Of a DNA stretch of 64,000 nucleotides, positions 44,001 to 52,480 are shown one piece after another. The position numbers and the translations under genes were made by a program. Each line of letters starts with the position of its first letter. The first letter of the stretch is position 1. Below the pieces are notes generated by a model. That model was not told the origin of the DNA and did no database searches. It worked only from the letters and a program-made list of their open reading frames with translations. The DNA is from Jiangella endophytica (lineage in GTDB: Bacteria > Actinomycetota > Actinomycetes > Jiangellales > Jiangellaceae): assembly GCF_003427025.1 (NCBI RefSeq), contig NZ_QVAI01000015.1, positions 152,206-216,205 of the forward strand. The letters run 5' to 3'.

Positions 44001-44654
44001 TGGCGCGACGACAAGGATCTCGCCGAGGTCTACACCGCTTGGGGTGGCTTCGCCTACGGCCGCGACCTCGACGGCGTCCCGGCCGGCGACGACATGCGCG
44101 CCAACTACCGGCGCATCGCCGTCGCCGCCAAGAACATCGACACCCGTGAGCACGACATCGCCGACTCCGACGACTACTTCCAGTACCACGGCGGCATGGT
44201 CGCGACGGTGCGGGCGCTGAGCGGCGCGGACCCCAAGGCGTACGTCGGCGACTCCACCACGCCCGACGCGGTGCGCACGAGGACGCTGCAGGAGGAGACC
44301 ACGCGCGTGTTCCGCGCCCGCGTCGTCAACCCGCGGTGGATCGGTGCGATGCGGCGGCACGGTTACAAGGGCGCGTTCGAGCTCGCCGCGACGGTCGACT
44401 ACCTCTACGGCTTCGACGCCACGGCCGGTGTCGTCCACGACTGGATGTACGAGTCCCTCGCCAAGGAGTACGTGCTCGACGAGGAGAACCAGGCGTTCCT
44501 GAAGGACGCCAACCCGTGGGCGCTGCGCGGCATCATCGAGCGGCTCGACGAGGCCGCCGAGCGTGAGCTGTGGGCCGACCCGGATCCCGCGGTGCTCGCC
44601 GCGATGCGGCAGGTCTACCTCGACGTCGAGGGTGACCTGGAGGACAGGGGCTGA
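41070..44654 (+). CDS. cobN: cobaltochelatase large subunit
   Basis: A 1194-residue CobN, the corrin-binding subunit that inserts cobalt into hydrogenobyrinate a,c-diamide. Recognised parts include GRPRIGILYYRAHEASGNND, GLDTPVSAVRLLRAM, HLGKHGSMEWLPGKNAALS (about residue 516, the typical CobN/BchH metal-site motif), FLVNDPGEGAQAKRRAHATI, NVLPTGRNFYTVDPKAVPS and EYVLDEENQAFLKDANPWAL. Full length for the family, no breaks. ATG overlaps the preceding stop (ATGA) and its own stop overlaps cobF (TGATG). Confidence 0.96.
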   Translation: MTRIALLSTSDTDLLSARASGAAYTLANPARLDVSADLPAVIESADLVVVRILGTADSWRHGLDAVLAAGVPVVVLGGEQTPDAELMSHSTVPVGVAADAHRYLAEGGPANLAQLHAFLSDTVLLTGTGFESPAVVPEWGVAARAEAATGRPRIGILYYRAHEASGNNDFAHALADAVDATGEAVGVPIFSSSLRAAPDDLFAELGTLDALIVTVLAAGGTRPGTVSAGGDDESWDVERLKALDIPILQGLCLTSSRADWAASDDGVTPLDSANQIAIPEFDGRIITAPFSFKEIDPDGLPRYVADDERCARVAGIAVAHARLRHVPPAGRRIAVMLSAYPTKHSRVGNAVGLDTPVSAVRLLRAMRERGYDLGAPGDIPGLDLADDTEAGNALIHALIAAGGQDEEWLTNAQLSESHVRIGADQYAEWFAALHPDLREAVTETWGAPPGELFVNDARELVLATIQAGNVVILIQPPRGFGENPVAIYHDPDLAPSHHYLAAYRWLANGFGAHAVIHLGKHGSMEWLPGKNAALSAACATDAAIGDLPLIYPFLVNDPGEGAQAKRRAHATIVDHLIPPMARAESYGDIAKLEQLLDEYANIAAMDPAKLPAIRAQIWTLMHAAQLHQDLGLEERPGDEEFDDFILHVDGWLCEVKDAQIRDGLHILGQAPQGEARVGLVLAILRATQIWGGDAGALPGLRAALGLKDGAELGAVDAIEAQATALVQAMEDAGWDAATARTVHDDPVVVRILEFAATEVVPRLARTTDEIGAVLHALDGGFVSAGPSGSPLRGLVNVLPTGRNFYTVDPKAVPSRLAWETGRAMADSLIERHLADTGEYPRSVGLSVWGTSAMRTSGDDIAEVLALIGVEPEWDEASRRVNGLRVVPLDELGRPRIDVTVRISGFFRDAFPHVIGILDDAIRQVAELDEPDDHNYLRAHAQRDLAGHGDPRRATTRIFGSKPGSYGAGILQVVEAGNWRDDKDLAEVYTAWGGFAYGRDLDGVPAGDDMRANYRRIAVAAKNIDTREHDIADSDDYFQYHGGMVATVRALSGADPKAYVGDSTTPDAVRTRTLQEETTRVFRARVVNPRWIGAMRRHGYKGAFELAATVDYLYGFDATAGVVHDWMYESLAKEYVLDEENQAFLKDANPWALRGIIERLDEAAERELWADPDPAVLAAMRQVYLDVEGDLEDRG

Positions 44655-45421
44655 TGAGGCGGGTCCGCATCATCGGCGTCGGGCCCGGCGATCCCGAGCA
44701 GGTGACGCTCGAGGCGGTCGCGGCGATGCGCTCGGTGGCGTACTTCGTCGTCGCCGACAAGGGCCGGGACGACCCGTTGCTCGCCGCCCGGGAAGCGCTG
44801 CTCGCCCGGCATGTCGGTTCGGCTCGGGTGATCGCGGTGCCCGACCCGGAACGCGACCGCTCGGCCGCGACCACCGGCGCCGACGCGTCCTACCTCGGGG
44901 CCGTCGCCGACTGGCACGACGCCCGCGCCGCGGCGTACGAGCGGGCGATCCTCGGCCACGACGGCGACGTCGGGTTCCTCGTCTGGGGCGACCCGGCCTT
45001 CTACGACTCCACCATCCGCATCGTCGAGAAGGTGCTCGCGCGTGGCAACGCCGACTTCAGCTGGGACGTCATCCCGGGCGTCTCGAGCCTGCAGCTGCTG
45101 GCCGCCCGGCACCGGATCGTGCTCCACGAGATCGGCCAGCCGATCACCGTCACGACCGCGCGCCGGCTGCGTGCGGCGGTCGAGTCGGGCGCGGACAACA
45201 TCGTGGTCATGCTCAACGCCCACATCGACCTGGACGGCCTCGACCACTGGGACGTCTGGTGGGGTGCCAACCTCGGCACACCGCACGAGCGGCTCGTCGG
45301 CGGGCAGGTCGGTGACGTCCTCGCCGAGCTCCACGAAGCACGGGCCGCGGTGAAGTCTGCTGCCGGCTGGATCATGGACGTCTACCTGCTGCGCCGTGCC
45401 GCGCACCGCCGCGACCGCTGA
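44654..45421 (+). CDS. cobF: precorrin-6A synthase (deacetylating)
   Basis: A 255-residue CobF, which methylates C1 of precorrin-5 and removes acetate; it is specific to the aerobic pathway. Landmarks: VRIIGVGPGDPEQVTLEAVA, YFVVADKGRDD, VGFLVWGDPAFYDSTIRIV, VIPGVSSLQLLAARH and WIMDVYLLRR. The start overlaps the cobN stop by one base. A small GC-rich hairpin follows its stop. Its presence with cobG and cobN fixes the oxygen-dependent route for this organism. Confidence 0.95.
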   Translation: MRRVRIIGVGPGDPEQVTLEAVAAMRSVAYFVVADKGRDDPLLAAREALLARHVGSARVIAVPDPERDRSAATTGADASYLGAVADWHDARAAAYERAILGHDGDVGFLVWGDPAFYDSTIRIVEKVLARGNADFSWDVIPGVSSLQLLAARHRIVLHEIGQPITVTTARRLRAAVESGADNIVVMLNAHIDLDGLDHWDVWWGANLGTPHERLVGGQVGDVLAELHEARAAVKSAAGWIMDVYLLRRAAHRRDR

Positions 45422-45436
45422 ACGACGGCGGAAGGC

Positions 45437-45453
45437 GGCGAGGCGCGCTCGCC
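45437..45453 (+). terminator. small hairpin after cobF
   Basis: GGCGAG (45437-45442) and CTCGCC (45448-45453) form a six-bp stem around a five-base loop 16 bases after the cobF stop. Short and without a T-run, it is only a possible terminator before riboswitch 3. Confidence 0.35.
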
Positions 45454-45478
45454 TGGCCGTGAACGGACCGGCGTTGGC

Positions 45479-45706
45479 TAGACTGTCAGGTACAGCTGGT
45501 TCGGTGCCGGTCGATGTTCGTGGCCGGTGCCGAGGCAAGAGGGAACCCGGTGTGAATCCGGGGCTGCCCCGCAGCGGTGAGTGGGAACGACAGCCGTCTG
45601 CCTCGTGTGAGGCAGCACTGGGCGTGTGAGCGTCTGGGAAGCGACGGCCGGTAGGTGATCGGCGCGAGCCGGTCGTGCCCGCGAGTCCGAAGACCTGCCG
45701 GCTGTG
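45479..45706 (+). ncRNA. cobalamin riboswitch 3, no recognisable target gene
   Basis: A -10-like TAGACT (45479-45484) is followed by a full aptamer: ACAGCTGG (45492-45499) pairs with CCGGCTGT (45698-45705) as P1, with GGGAACCCGGTGTGAATCC, GCCCCGCAGCGGTGAGTGG and GAGTCCGAAGACCTGCC inside. The motif looks intact. The region after it has only a short frame with a good ribosome-binding site and no known B12-regulated gene. Confidence 0.88.
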
Positions 45707-45830
45707 CGGCCCGCCCGACCTGGCGGTCCGTTCGCCGTTTGACCTCGCGGGAGGGTCATCGCCGAGCACGCCGTCGTGGCGTGGGCGTGGCTGTCCGCGG
45801 GGTCCTCGGGACTCGCGGAGGAGAGCCCAG

Positions 45831-46009
45831 TGACCGAACCCGCCAGCAGTTCCACGGAATCCGGCTGCCCGCACCCGGGCGGGGTCCGGCACCTGACGAA
45901 GGCCGCCGGCGTCGTGCGGGGTCCGGCCGGATCCGGACCGACGCGCGCCTTGCTACTGCCTGGACGCCGCGGCCCGGGGCACGCCCGTGCGGCAGCGGCC
46001 GCCTGCTGA
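45831..46009 (+). CDS. short hypothetical ORF after riboswitch 3
   Basis: GTG 45831 has a strong GGAGGAG at proper spacing and opens a 58-residue frame (VTEPASSSTESGCPHPGGVR and onward to an Ala/Cys end). It is Pro, Ser and Ala rich without recognisable domain. A second frame overlapping it (about 45930-46097) also has protein-like composition. It may be the start of a riboswitch-controlled gene that has been truncated and frameshifted, or a leader peptide. I cannot assign a function. Confidence 0.35.
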
Positions 46010-46156
46010 GGGCGTTGACGGCGCGCTGCTGCCGGACGCCGTGGCCGTTCCCAGCTGCCACGGCCTCCTGCATGCCGTTCGCGTCCAGTCGTCCTGAACG
46101 ACCTTCACCGGGTTCTACCGAGAGCGCCCTGCGCTTTCACAGGGGAGATGCGCACA

Positions 46157-47119
46157 GTGGTCGACAAGGTCCAGGTGAGCCTGCACTCCGACGTGCCTGT
46201 TTACCGGCAGATCATCAGCCAGCTGTCGTTCCTGGTCGAGATCGGTGACCTCGAACCCGGTCATGCCCTGCCCAGCGCCCGTCAGTTGGCCGACGACATC
46301 CGCGTCAACCGCAACACCGTGGCTCGTGCCTACGCGAAGCTCGGCGAGATCGGCCTCATCGAAGGGCGTGGCCGGACGGGAACCTTCGTCGTGGGGCCTC
46401 GGCCCGCGAGCGGTGATTCCTCGGCCCGTCATCAGGCACGCCGGGTCCTGGAATCGGGCATCCGCGAGTGCGTCGAGCTCGGCCTGTCCGCCGTCGAGAT
46501 CCAGTCGCTCGTGATGAGCCTTGCCGTGCGGGCCGAGAACGACCTGCTCAAGGTGTCGTGCGTGGAGTGCAACGCCGACCGGGCCGCCTACATCGCGCAC
46601 GAAGTGGAAGCCCAGATCGGCATCAAGGTGAAGCCGCTCGTCCTGGGCGGGTTCGAGCCCGAGGAGGAGCGCGCCGACCTCGTCCTGACGACGTTCTCCC
46701 ATCTCGCGGAAGCACGCGCCCTGATGAGCCGGCCGACGACTGAGGTCGTCGGCATCGTTCTCGGGCTTCGCATCCAGACCCTCCTGCAGATCGCATCCGC
46801 GGCGAAGGGCCGGACCGTGGGCGTCTGGAGCGGAACCGATGAGCAGGCGACCACCGTGCTGGACGCGCTGCGGGACTCCGGCATCGAGAACATCGAGCTG
46901 CTCGACGGCATCGAGGACCAGGACCTCCAGGGCATCGACCTCGTCGTGATCCCCGAGGAGGGGACGGAGCTGACGGCGCTGCGGGAGCGGAACGTCGAGG
47001 TGATCCAGTGCGGCGAAGTGCTCGACGCCGCCTCCATCCGCATGGTGAGCGACGTCGTCCGGGACATGCAGGCCCTCAAGAGGAACCGCCCGACGCCTGA
47101 CGCCGATCACGCTGCCTAG
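46157..47119 (+). CDS. GntR-family (YtrA-like) regulator
   Basis: A 320-residue transcription factor. The N-terminal winged helix is typical of the YtrA group: VPVYRQIISQLSFLVEIGDL, ALPSARQLADDIRVNRNTVARAYAKL and GRGRTGTFV. The C-terminal 220 residues are unusually long for YtrA proteins and resemble a two-lobed ligand-binding region (VSCVECNADRAAYIAHEVEA, DLVLTTFSHLAEAR), perhaps sensing a small molecule. GTG 46157 suits the AGGGGAG at 46141-46147 better than ATG 46148, which directly abuts it. It faces the minus-strand peptidase operon tail to tail and may regulate it. Confidence 0.82.
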   Translation: MVDKVQVSLHSDVPVYRQIISQLSFLVEIGDLEPGHALPSARQLADDIRVNRNTVARAYAKLGEIGLIEGRGRTGTFVVGPRPASGDSSARHQARRVLESGIRECVELGLSAVEIQSLVMSLAVRAENDLLKVSCVECNADRAAYIAHEVEAQIGIKVKPLVLGGFEPEEERADLVLTTFSHLAEARALMSRPTTEVVGIVLGLRIQTLLQIASAAKGRTVGVWSGTDEQATTVLDALRDSGIENIELLDGIEDQDLQGIDLVVIPEEGTELTALRERNVEVIQCGEVLDAASIRMVSDVVRDMQALKRNRPTPDADHAA

Positions 47120-47195
47120 CCGCCGTCGCGCGGCGGCACCTCCTCCAGGCTCGGTGTCGGAGGCGCGTTCGTCTGCTGGTACCAGTGGGCCGCGC

Positions 47196-48206
47196 TCATG
47201 CGTTCACCGACGGCCGGGCCCGCTCCACCATCGCGAGATAGGAGCCCCCGGCGATGAGATCGAGTTCGCGGTGATCGAGGCCTCGTTCGGCGAGTCCGAC
47301 GAGCAGCTTGTTCAGCCGGCTGGCGTCCTCGATGCCCTTCGGTCCTCGCGTGTAGAGGTCCGGCCCGACCTCGCCGAGCCCGTAGGTGTTCTCCGGGTCG
47401 GCGCCCTCCATCGCTGTCCTCAGCATGGGCGGCACCTCGTCGGTGGCAGGCCCGGAGTAGTCGGCCCCGATCGAGAGGTGCTCGGCGCCGACCAGGTCGT
47501 ACATGTGCATGGCGTGGTCCAGCAGGTCCGACAGCGTCGCGGCGTAAGGATCCGCTGAGACGTAGCCGCGGTAGGTGGTCAAGCCGATGACCCCGTTGCG
47601 CTCGGCGACGGCCTTGATCTGGTCGTCGGTCAGGTTGCGGGTGTGGGGACAGATCGCGTCGCTGTTGGCGTGCGAGACGAAGACGTCGCCGTCATAGAGG
47701 TCGAGCGCGTCCCAGAAGGAGGCGCGCGACATGTGCACGAGGTCGACCATCATCGGCGACGACTCGAGCTCCTTGAGCGTCGCCTTGCCGAGGTGGGTGA
47801 AGCCACCCTCGCCTGCGCGGTCGTTGCATCCCGTGCAGAGCACGTTCTGGACGTTGTGCGAGAAGGTGAACGCGATGACGCCGAGCTCGGCGAGCACGTG
47901 CAGGGCGTCGAAGTCTCCCGCGAAGGAGGTGTACCCCTCGACCGAGAGGAACAGGCCGAAGGAGCCGGGCGGGCGGTTCTCGAACTCCGAGCGGTTCCTG
48001 ACGAAGACGATCTCGCCCTCGGAGCGGTGGATCTCGGACATCAGCATGCCGAGGGTGTTCCAGTCGCTGACCTGCATGACCGCGCCCGTCAGTCCGCCGG
48101 CACGCCACGCCGGCAGGTGGTCACGACGGAGCACCTGCGCCGTCGGGTCGAGGCGATGACCGTCCATCACCAGCCCGACGGTGGGTCCCACGTAGTTGTT
48201 GATCAT
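47196..48206 (-). CDS. M19-type (renal dipeptidase-like) dipeptidase
   Basis: A 336-residue (beta/alpha)8 metallohydrolase of peptidase family M19. The first metal site is DGHRLD near residue 15 in place of the usual DGHND, and other ligands are in FLSVEGYTSF (the bridging Glu), VDLVHMSRASFWDAL (His) and VFVSHANSDAICPHTRNLTD (His, with the family R-N motif). Such enzymes cleave dipeptides, sometimes with D-residues. No signal peptide. GAGAGGAAG precedes ATG 48206. Last gene of the minus-strand peptidase operon, 40 bases after the S10 gene. Confidence 0.87.
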   Translation of the reverse strand: MINNYVGPTVGLVMDGHRLDPTAQVLRRDHLPAWRAGGLTGAVMQVSDWNTLGMLMSEIHRSEGEIVFVRNRSEFENRPPGSFGLFLSVEGYTSFAGDFDALHVLAELGVIAFTFSHNVQNVLCTGCNDRAGEGGFTHLGKATLKELESSPMMVDLVHMSRASFWDALDLYDGDVFVSHANSDAICPHTRNLTDDQIKAVAERNGVIGLTTYRGYVSADPYAATLSDLLDHAMHMYDLVGAEHLSIGADYSGPATDEVPPMLRTAMEGADPENTYGLGEVGPDLYTRGPKGIEDASRLNKLLVGLAERGLDHRELDLIAGGSYLAMVERARPSVNA

Positions 48207-48246
48207 CCTCGTCTTCCTCTCATCGATGAACGGTTGCTGCGGACGG

Positions 48247-49731
48247 TCACGACGTGGTGGCGTCCGCGACGAACGCCGCGATGGCGGCGGTGAAGTCGCG
48301 ACGGCTCTGCTGCCAGGCGTAGAACATGTGGCCGCCGTCGAAGTGGCGCACGGTCAACCGGCCCGCGACCTGGGGATCGAGGCGCATCAGGTTGCGGATC
48401 CGATCACTCAGGTAGTACGGAGTGATCAGGTCGTACCGGCCGTGCGTGATGAACGCCCGCAGGTGCGGGTTCAGGGACATACCGGTGCGGAAGTCGTCGG
48501 CCGCGCCCTGGGTGGCCTGCACGTAGTGGAAGGCCTCGTCGTTCTTCCAGGCCAGGGTCACCTCGGTGTTGAGGAGCTTGTACTCACGGTCGGTCTCGAG
48601 ACCGATCTCCGTCCGCAGCAGGCGGTTGACGGCCGTCAGGTACACGGGACCGATGGCGGTCAGGGTCGGATCGGCGCCGGCGTACAGGTCGCGGTCCGGG
48701 AACGGGTCGGACGCGGTGACGGACGCGTCGTAGTAGCCGACCACTCGCTGTTCGTCGCGCAGCAGCTCCCGGGCGAACTGGCTGACCCGGACGCGACCCT
48801 CCGCCCGGGCGACGAAGGCCGGGTCCAGGCCGGTGAAGTCGGCGAAGCGGGCGATCACACGCTCGCGCTCCTCAGGGGCCATGGCGATGCCGCGGGCCAG
48901 GAAGGACGCGTAGTCACCGGTCGCGAACTCTTCAGCGGCCCGCTGGACCTGCTCCACCGGTGTGCCGGGCTCGAAGACGCGGGAGCGGCCGTGGTGCGCG
49001 GCCGCGGCGGCCATCGTCGGAAACACGTCGATCCACGGGACGATCTCGTAGTCGCCCCAGCCGAAGACGGTCGAGAGATGGGCCGGTTCGAGCGCCGGTG
49101 AGATGAGGATCGCCCCGTTCAGGATCACGCCCGATTCCTGCAGCAGCCGGGTCAGCCGCCCGGCGCGGTAGCCGCCGTAACTCTCGCCGGCGATGAAGAC
49201 CGGCGATCCCCAGCGGCCGTGGTCCGACAGCCAACGCCCGATGAATTCGCACATCGCCGCGAGATCGCGGGCGGTGCTGAAGTACTCGTGGGGATCGTGC
49301 GCATCGCCCGCTGTCTTGTCGGCGGCGGTCTTCGGATCGATCACACGGCTGAACCCGGTGCCGATCGGGTCGATGAAGACGAGATCGGTGAATGCCAGCC
49401 ACGACTCGTCGTTGTGCACGAGTCGAGGCGGGGGCGCGGGCATCGTCCCGTCGGCGGCGAACTCGACGCGGTGCGGGCCGACCGCGCCGATGTGGAGGTA
49501 GGCCGAGGCGGCGCCGGGACCTCCGTTGAAGACGAAGGTCACGGGTCGGGTGAGGTCGCCCGACGGCGCGACGTAGGAGGTCGAGAACAACTCCGCCGTC
49601 GGCTTGTCGTGCTTGCGAAGCACGGTCCACCCTGCGGTGGCCACGTACTCCAGGCCGTTCCAGGTGGCCGTCGTCGAGGCGCCGGGCGGCGGCTCGTGGT
49701 CCGGGCCCGCCGTCTGCTGCTCGTCACTCAT
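48247..49731 (-). CDS. S10-family serine carboxypeptidase-like protein
   Basis: A 494-residue alpha/beta-hydrolase of family S10. NGGPGAAS provides the oxyanion hole, GESYGGYRAG the nucleophile Ser (about residue 182), HGRYDLITPYY the Asp and FDGGHMFY the His. These enzymes remove C-terminal residues, often at low pH. There is no signal peptide, unusual because most S10 enzymes are secreted or vacuolar; cytoplasmic forms occur in bacteria. ATG 49731 overlaps the stop of the S9 gene (ATGA). A longer in-frame reading toward 50664 is a shadow of that gene. Confidence 0.9.
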   Translation of the reverse strand: MSDEQQTAGPDHEPPPGASTTATWNGLEYVATAGWTVLRKHDKPTAELFSTSYVAPSGDLTRPVTFVFNGGPGAASAYLHIGAVGPHRVEFAADGTMPAPPPRLVHNDESWLAFTDLVFIDPIGTGFSRVIDPKTAADKTAGDAHDPHEYFSTARDLAAMCEFIGRWLSDHGRWGSPVFIAGESYGGYRAGRLTRLLQESGVILNGAILISPALEPAHLSTVFGWGDYEIVPWIDVFPTMAAAAAHHGRSRVFEPGTPVEQVQRAAEEFATGDYASFLARGIAMAPEERERVIARFADFTGLDPAFVARAEGRVRVSQFARELLRDEQRVVGYYDASVTASDPFPDRDLYAGADPTLTAIGPVYLTAVNRLLRTEIGLETDREYKLLNTEVTLAWKNDEAFHYVQATQGAADDFRTGMSLNPHLRAFITHGRYDLITPYYLSDRIRNLMRLDPQVAGRLTVRHFDGGHMFYAWQQSRRDFTAAIAAFVADATTS

Positions 49732-51650
49732 GCCGTGTGCTCCTTCGTCGAGGAAAGCCCGCCCAGGTGCCGGGCGAGGAAGCGCTCGAGCGTGCTGTAC
49801 AGCTCGATGTTGCTTTCCGGGTTGATGAACCAGTGCCCCTCGGTCTCGTTCACCAGGTACTCGACCTCGACGCCGCGGGCGCGGAGCGCCTCGACGACGC
49901 GGTCGGAGTTGCCGCGCGAGACGCGAACATCGTTGGCGCCGTGGATCAGCAGCATCGGCGCGGTGATGTCGTCCACCCGGGTGATGGGCGAGCGGGCGAG
50001 CATGTCGGCCTTCTGACGAGGGTCGTCGGGGTCGCCGATGTAGCGGATGTAGCTGTTCTCGACGGCGCGGCGGGCGAACGGGACGACCGACTGCACGAGG
50101 TCGACGAGGTCGGACATGCCGGTGTAGCTGACCGCGGCGGCGAACCGGTCCGGGGTGAACGCGGCCCCGACGAGCGCGGCGTAACCGCCGTAGGAGCATC
50201 CGTAGATCGCGACCCGGTCCGGATCGGTGTGGCCCTGCTCGATCGCCCAGTCGAGGGCGTCGATCAGGTCGTCGTGCATCCGCCCGGCGAACTGGCCGAT
50301 CGCGGCCCGGGTGTGCGCCTTGCCGTAGCCGGTCGACCCCCGGAAGTCGACCTGCAGCACCGCGTAGCCGCGGTTGGCCAGCAGTTGCACCTCCGGGTCG
50401 TAGCACCAGCTGTCGCGATACCACGGCCCGCCGTGCACCAGGAGCACGGTCGGCAGCTCGCGAGGCTCGACCCCGACCGGGAAGGTGAGGTGGCAGGGGA
50501 GTGTCAGTCCGTCGCGGGCGGTGAGCGTGATCGGCGTGACCTCGGCCAGCTGCGTCGGGTCGAGGTGGGGGAACGGCCGGAACAGGCGGCGTGCCTGACC
50601 CGTGGCGTGATCGTAGAACCAGGTGACGCCGGGATCGCGGTCGTGGGTGAAGTCCACCACCCAACGCTGCGCGGTGGCGTCGCAGGACACGTGGGCCAGA
50701 TCGCCGTCGGACAGTTCGGACAGCCGCGGCAGCACCGTGGCGAAGTGCGGATCGAGCGCGTGGATCACCTGACGGGCGCCGAGGTAGCGGGCGCCGAGCA
50801 GGTCACCGGTCGCTGGGTGCAGGATCAGCGAGGAGGGAAAACGCGGGTCGGCCTCCGGGCGAGGGGTGTCCAGGTCGAACACGGGATGACTGTCGACGCC
50901 GACCTGCTCGCCGGTCGTCAGGTCGACCCGGACCAGGCGGGTGCGGTCCGAACCGCGCGACGAGCCGATCCACAGTCCGTTCCCGTCCGGCGTGGGTGCG
51001 GCCGGGAGGACGGCGAAGAGGACATCGGTGCCGGAGAAGCGCGCGATCGGACGGCGCCGGGCCTCGGTCAGCTCCGACAGCACGTGCACACCTCCGTCCT
51101 CGATCGTGAAGATCAGCAATCGGTCGGGGGTGCGCAGCCAGGTGACGACGTCGCCGGGATTCTCCGCGGTCGTGACCAGTTCACCGGTCGACAGGTCGAG
51201 CTCGAACAGGTCGATCAGGTCCGGACGCCGCTTGTTGAGCTGCACGAATGCCGTCCCCGGCCGGTCCGGCGGAAGCTGCGCGCCCAGCAGCCGGACGCCC
51301 TCGAACGGAGTCAGGTCGACGGCGGGCTCGTCGGGCCGGGTCGGGTCGACGCGATGCAGGTGCCAGTTCTCGTCGCCGTCGGTGTCCTGCTGGAACAGGA
51401 GGTAGCGGCCGTCGATGGTCCAGAAGAAGGAGTCGATGTTGCGCCGGCTATCGGACGTGATGCGCTGGGCGCCGTCGGCGTGGTCGGAGGTGGACCAGTC
51501 CGAGTCCAGATCTCGGATGAACACGTTGAGCCGGCCTCGCCACGGCGCGAGGTACGCGACCGTCCTGCCGTCCGGGGACAGCAGGGCCCGGCTACGGCTG
51601 GGAGGGCCGAAGAACGCCTCGACGGCGATCGGGTCCGACGGGAGGGTCAT
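49728..51650 (-). CDS. S9-family prolyl oligopeptidase 1
   Basis: A 640-residue serine peptidase. The N-terminal two-thirds is a beta-propeller (repeated DG-x-YLLFQQDTDGDENWHL-like blades) that restricts access to peptides. The C-terminal alpha/beta-hydrolase has the nucleophile in YGCSYGGYAALVG (about residue 487), the Asp in HGANDVRVSRGNSD and the His in ETEGHWF. It is expected to cleave short peptides, often after Pro or as an acylaminoacyl-peptidase. No signal peptide. GAGGA lies before ATG 51650. Confidence 0.92.
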   Translation of the reverse strand: MTLPSDPIAVEAFFGPPSRSRALLSPDGRTVAYLAPWRGRLNVFIRDLDSDWSTSDHADGAQRITSDSRRNIDSFFWTIDGRYLLFQQDTDGDENWHLHRVDPTRPDEPAVDLTPFEGVRLLGAQLPPDRPGTAFVQLNKRRPDLIDLFELDLSTGELVTTAENPGDVVTWLRTPDRLLIFTIEDGGVHVLSELTEARRRPIARFSGTDVLFAVLPAAPTPDGNGLWIGSSRGSDRTRLVRVDLTTGEQVGVDSHPVFDLDTPRPEADPRFPSSLILHPATGDLLGARYLGARQVIHALDPHFATVLPRLSELSDGDLAHVSCDATAQRWVVDFTHDRDPGVTWFYDHATGQARRLFRPFPHLDPTQLAEVTPITLTARDGLTLPCHLTFPVGVEPRELPTVLLVHGGPWYRDSWCYDPEVQLLANRGYAVLQVDFRGSTGYGKAHTRAAIGQFAGRMHDDLIDALDWAIEQGHTDPDRVAIYGCSYGGYAALVGAAFTPDRFAAAVSYTGMSDLVDLVQSVVPFARRAVENSYIRYIGDPDDPRQKADMLARSPITRVDDITAPMLLIHGANDVRVSRGNSDRVVEALRARGVEVEYLVNETEGHWFINPESNIELYSTLERFLARHLGGLSSTKEHTA

Positions 51651-51713
51651 GACGCGTCCTCATGGTCGATGGTCTCGGGCACTCCGAGTACAGACCCTGA
51701 CGTCGCGTCGGAA

Positions 51714-52454
51714 TCAAGCCTGACCGCCAGGCCGGACCAGACGCTGTTTGACCTGGCGCAGAACGCGGTGCTGCGTGGGCCGCAGACTCTGCGCGTCCAG
51801 CTCGTCCAGCAGCGCGGCGACCCGCGGGTCGAGCGAGGACGCACCGGTCATCCGCGCCACCACCGAGGTGAGGTGCGCGACCAGATCGTCGATCAGCGAT
51901 GCGATCTCTTCCTCGGGGGTGTCGGGCTGGAGGGCGTAGAAGCGCACCGTCAGCGGGGCGGACGCGGCCAGGTACTCCGTATCGCCGAACAGGGCGGTGA
52001 GCCTCGACGAGCCATCCTTGCCGAGCAGGTGTCCGAGCAGGATCAGCTGGGCGTGTTCATAGCGGGCCATGTCCACCGGCAGCCCAGCCCCGGGGGTGGT
52101 GCGCCATTCCGAGAGCTCCGGAGGCAGGTCGGGCGGGGCGCCGCTGTGACGGAGCGCGGCGATGCTGGCCCGGCGGGACGTGAGCCGGTCGATGTCGGCG
52201 GCGGCCTGCTGATCGAGCTCCTCGAGCAGTTCGGCCGCGGCCGCGGCGTCGTCCAGCACAGCGGGCACGACGTGCAGCGGTACGCCCAGTGCGGTCAGCC
52301 TGGTGATGCGCAGCAGCCGGACGAGGTGGCTGACGTCGTAGCGTCGATGGCCCCCGGCCGAGCGTGGTGGCTCGGGCAACAGGCCGATCTGGTGGTAGTG
52401 GCGCACCGTGCGGACGGTGACGCCGGCCAACTCGGCCAGCTCACTGCTGAGCAT
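51714..52454 (-). CDS. MerR-family transcriptional regulator
   Basis: A 246-residue regulator with the MerR winged helix at the N-terminus: LAELAGVTVRTVRHYHQIGL, then PRSAGGHRRYDVSHLVRLL and a dimerisation coiled coil. The C-terminal region (about residues 110-246) has no TipAS or metal-binding cysteine motif that I can see. Located between two S9 peptidase genes on the same strand, it probably controls this peptidase operon. GAGGG precedes ATG 52454; the upstream in-frame ATG at 52487 lies within the end of the next gene and is less likely. Confidence 0.88.
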   Translation of the reverse strand: MLSSELAELAGVTVRTVRHYHQIGLLPEPPRSAGGHRRYDVSHLVRLLRITRLTALGVPLHVVPAVLDDAAAAAELLEELDQQAAADIDRLTSRRASIAALRHSGAPPDLPPELSEWRTTPGAGLPVDMARYEHAQLILLGHLLGKDGSSRLTALFGDTEYLAASAPLTVRFYALQPDTPEEEIASLIDDLVAHLTSVVARMTGASSLDPRVAALLDELDAQSLRPTQHRVLRQVKQRLVRPGGQA

Positions 52455-52480
52455 CGGCAGTCCCTCGTTTCGTCCCCGGG

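Noticed and set aside
49732..50664. N-terminal extension of the S10 carboxypeptidase
   Set aside because: It reads an alternative frame of the S9 peptidase gene; ATG 49731 overlaps that gene's stop in the usual coupled way.
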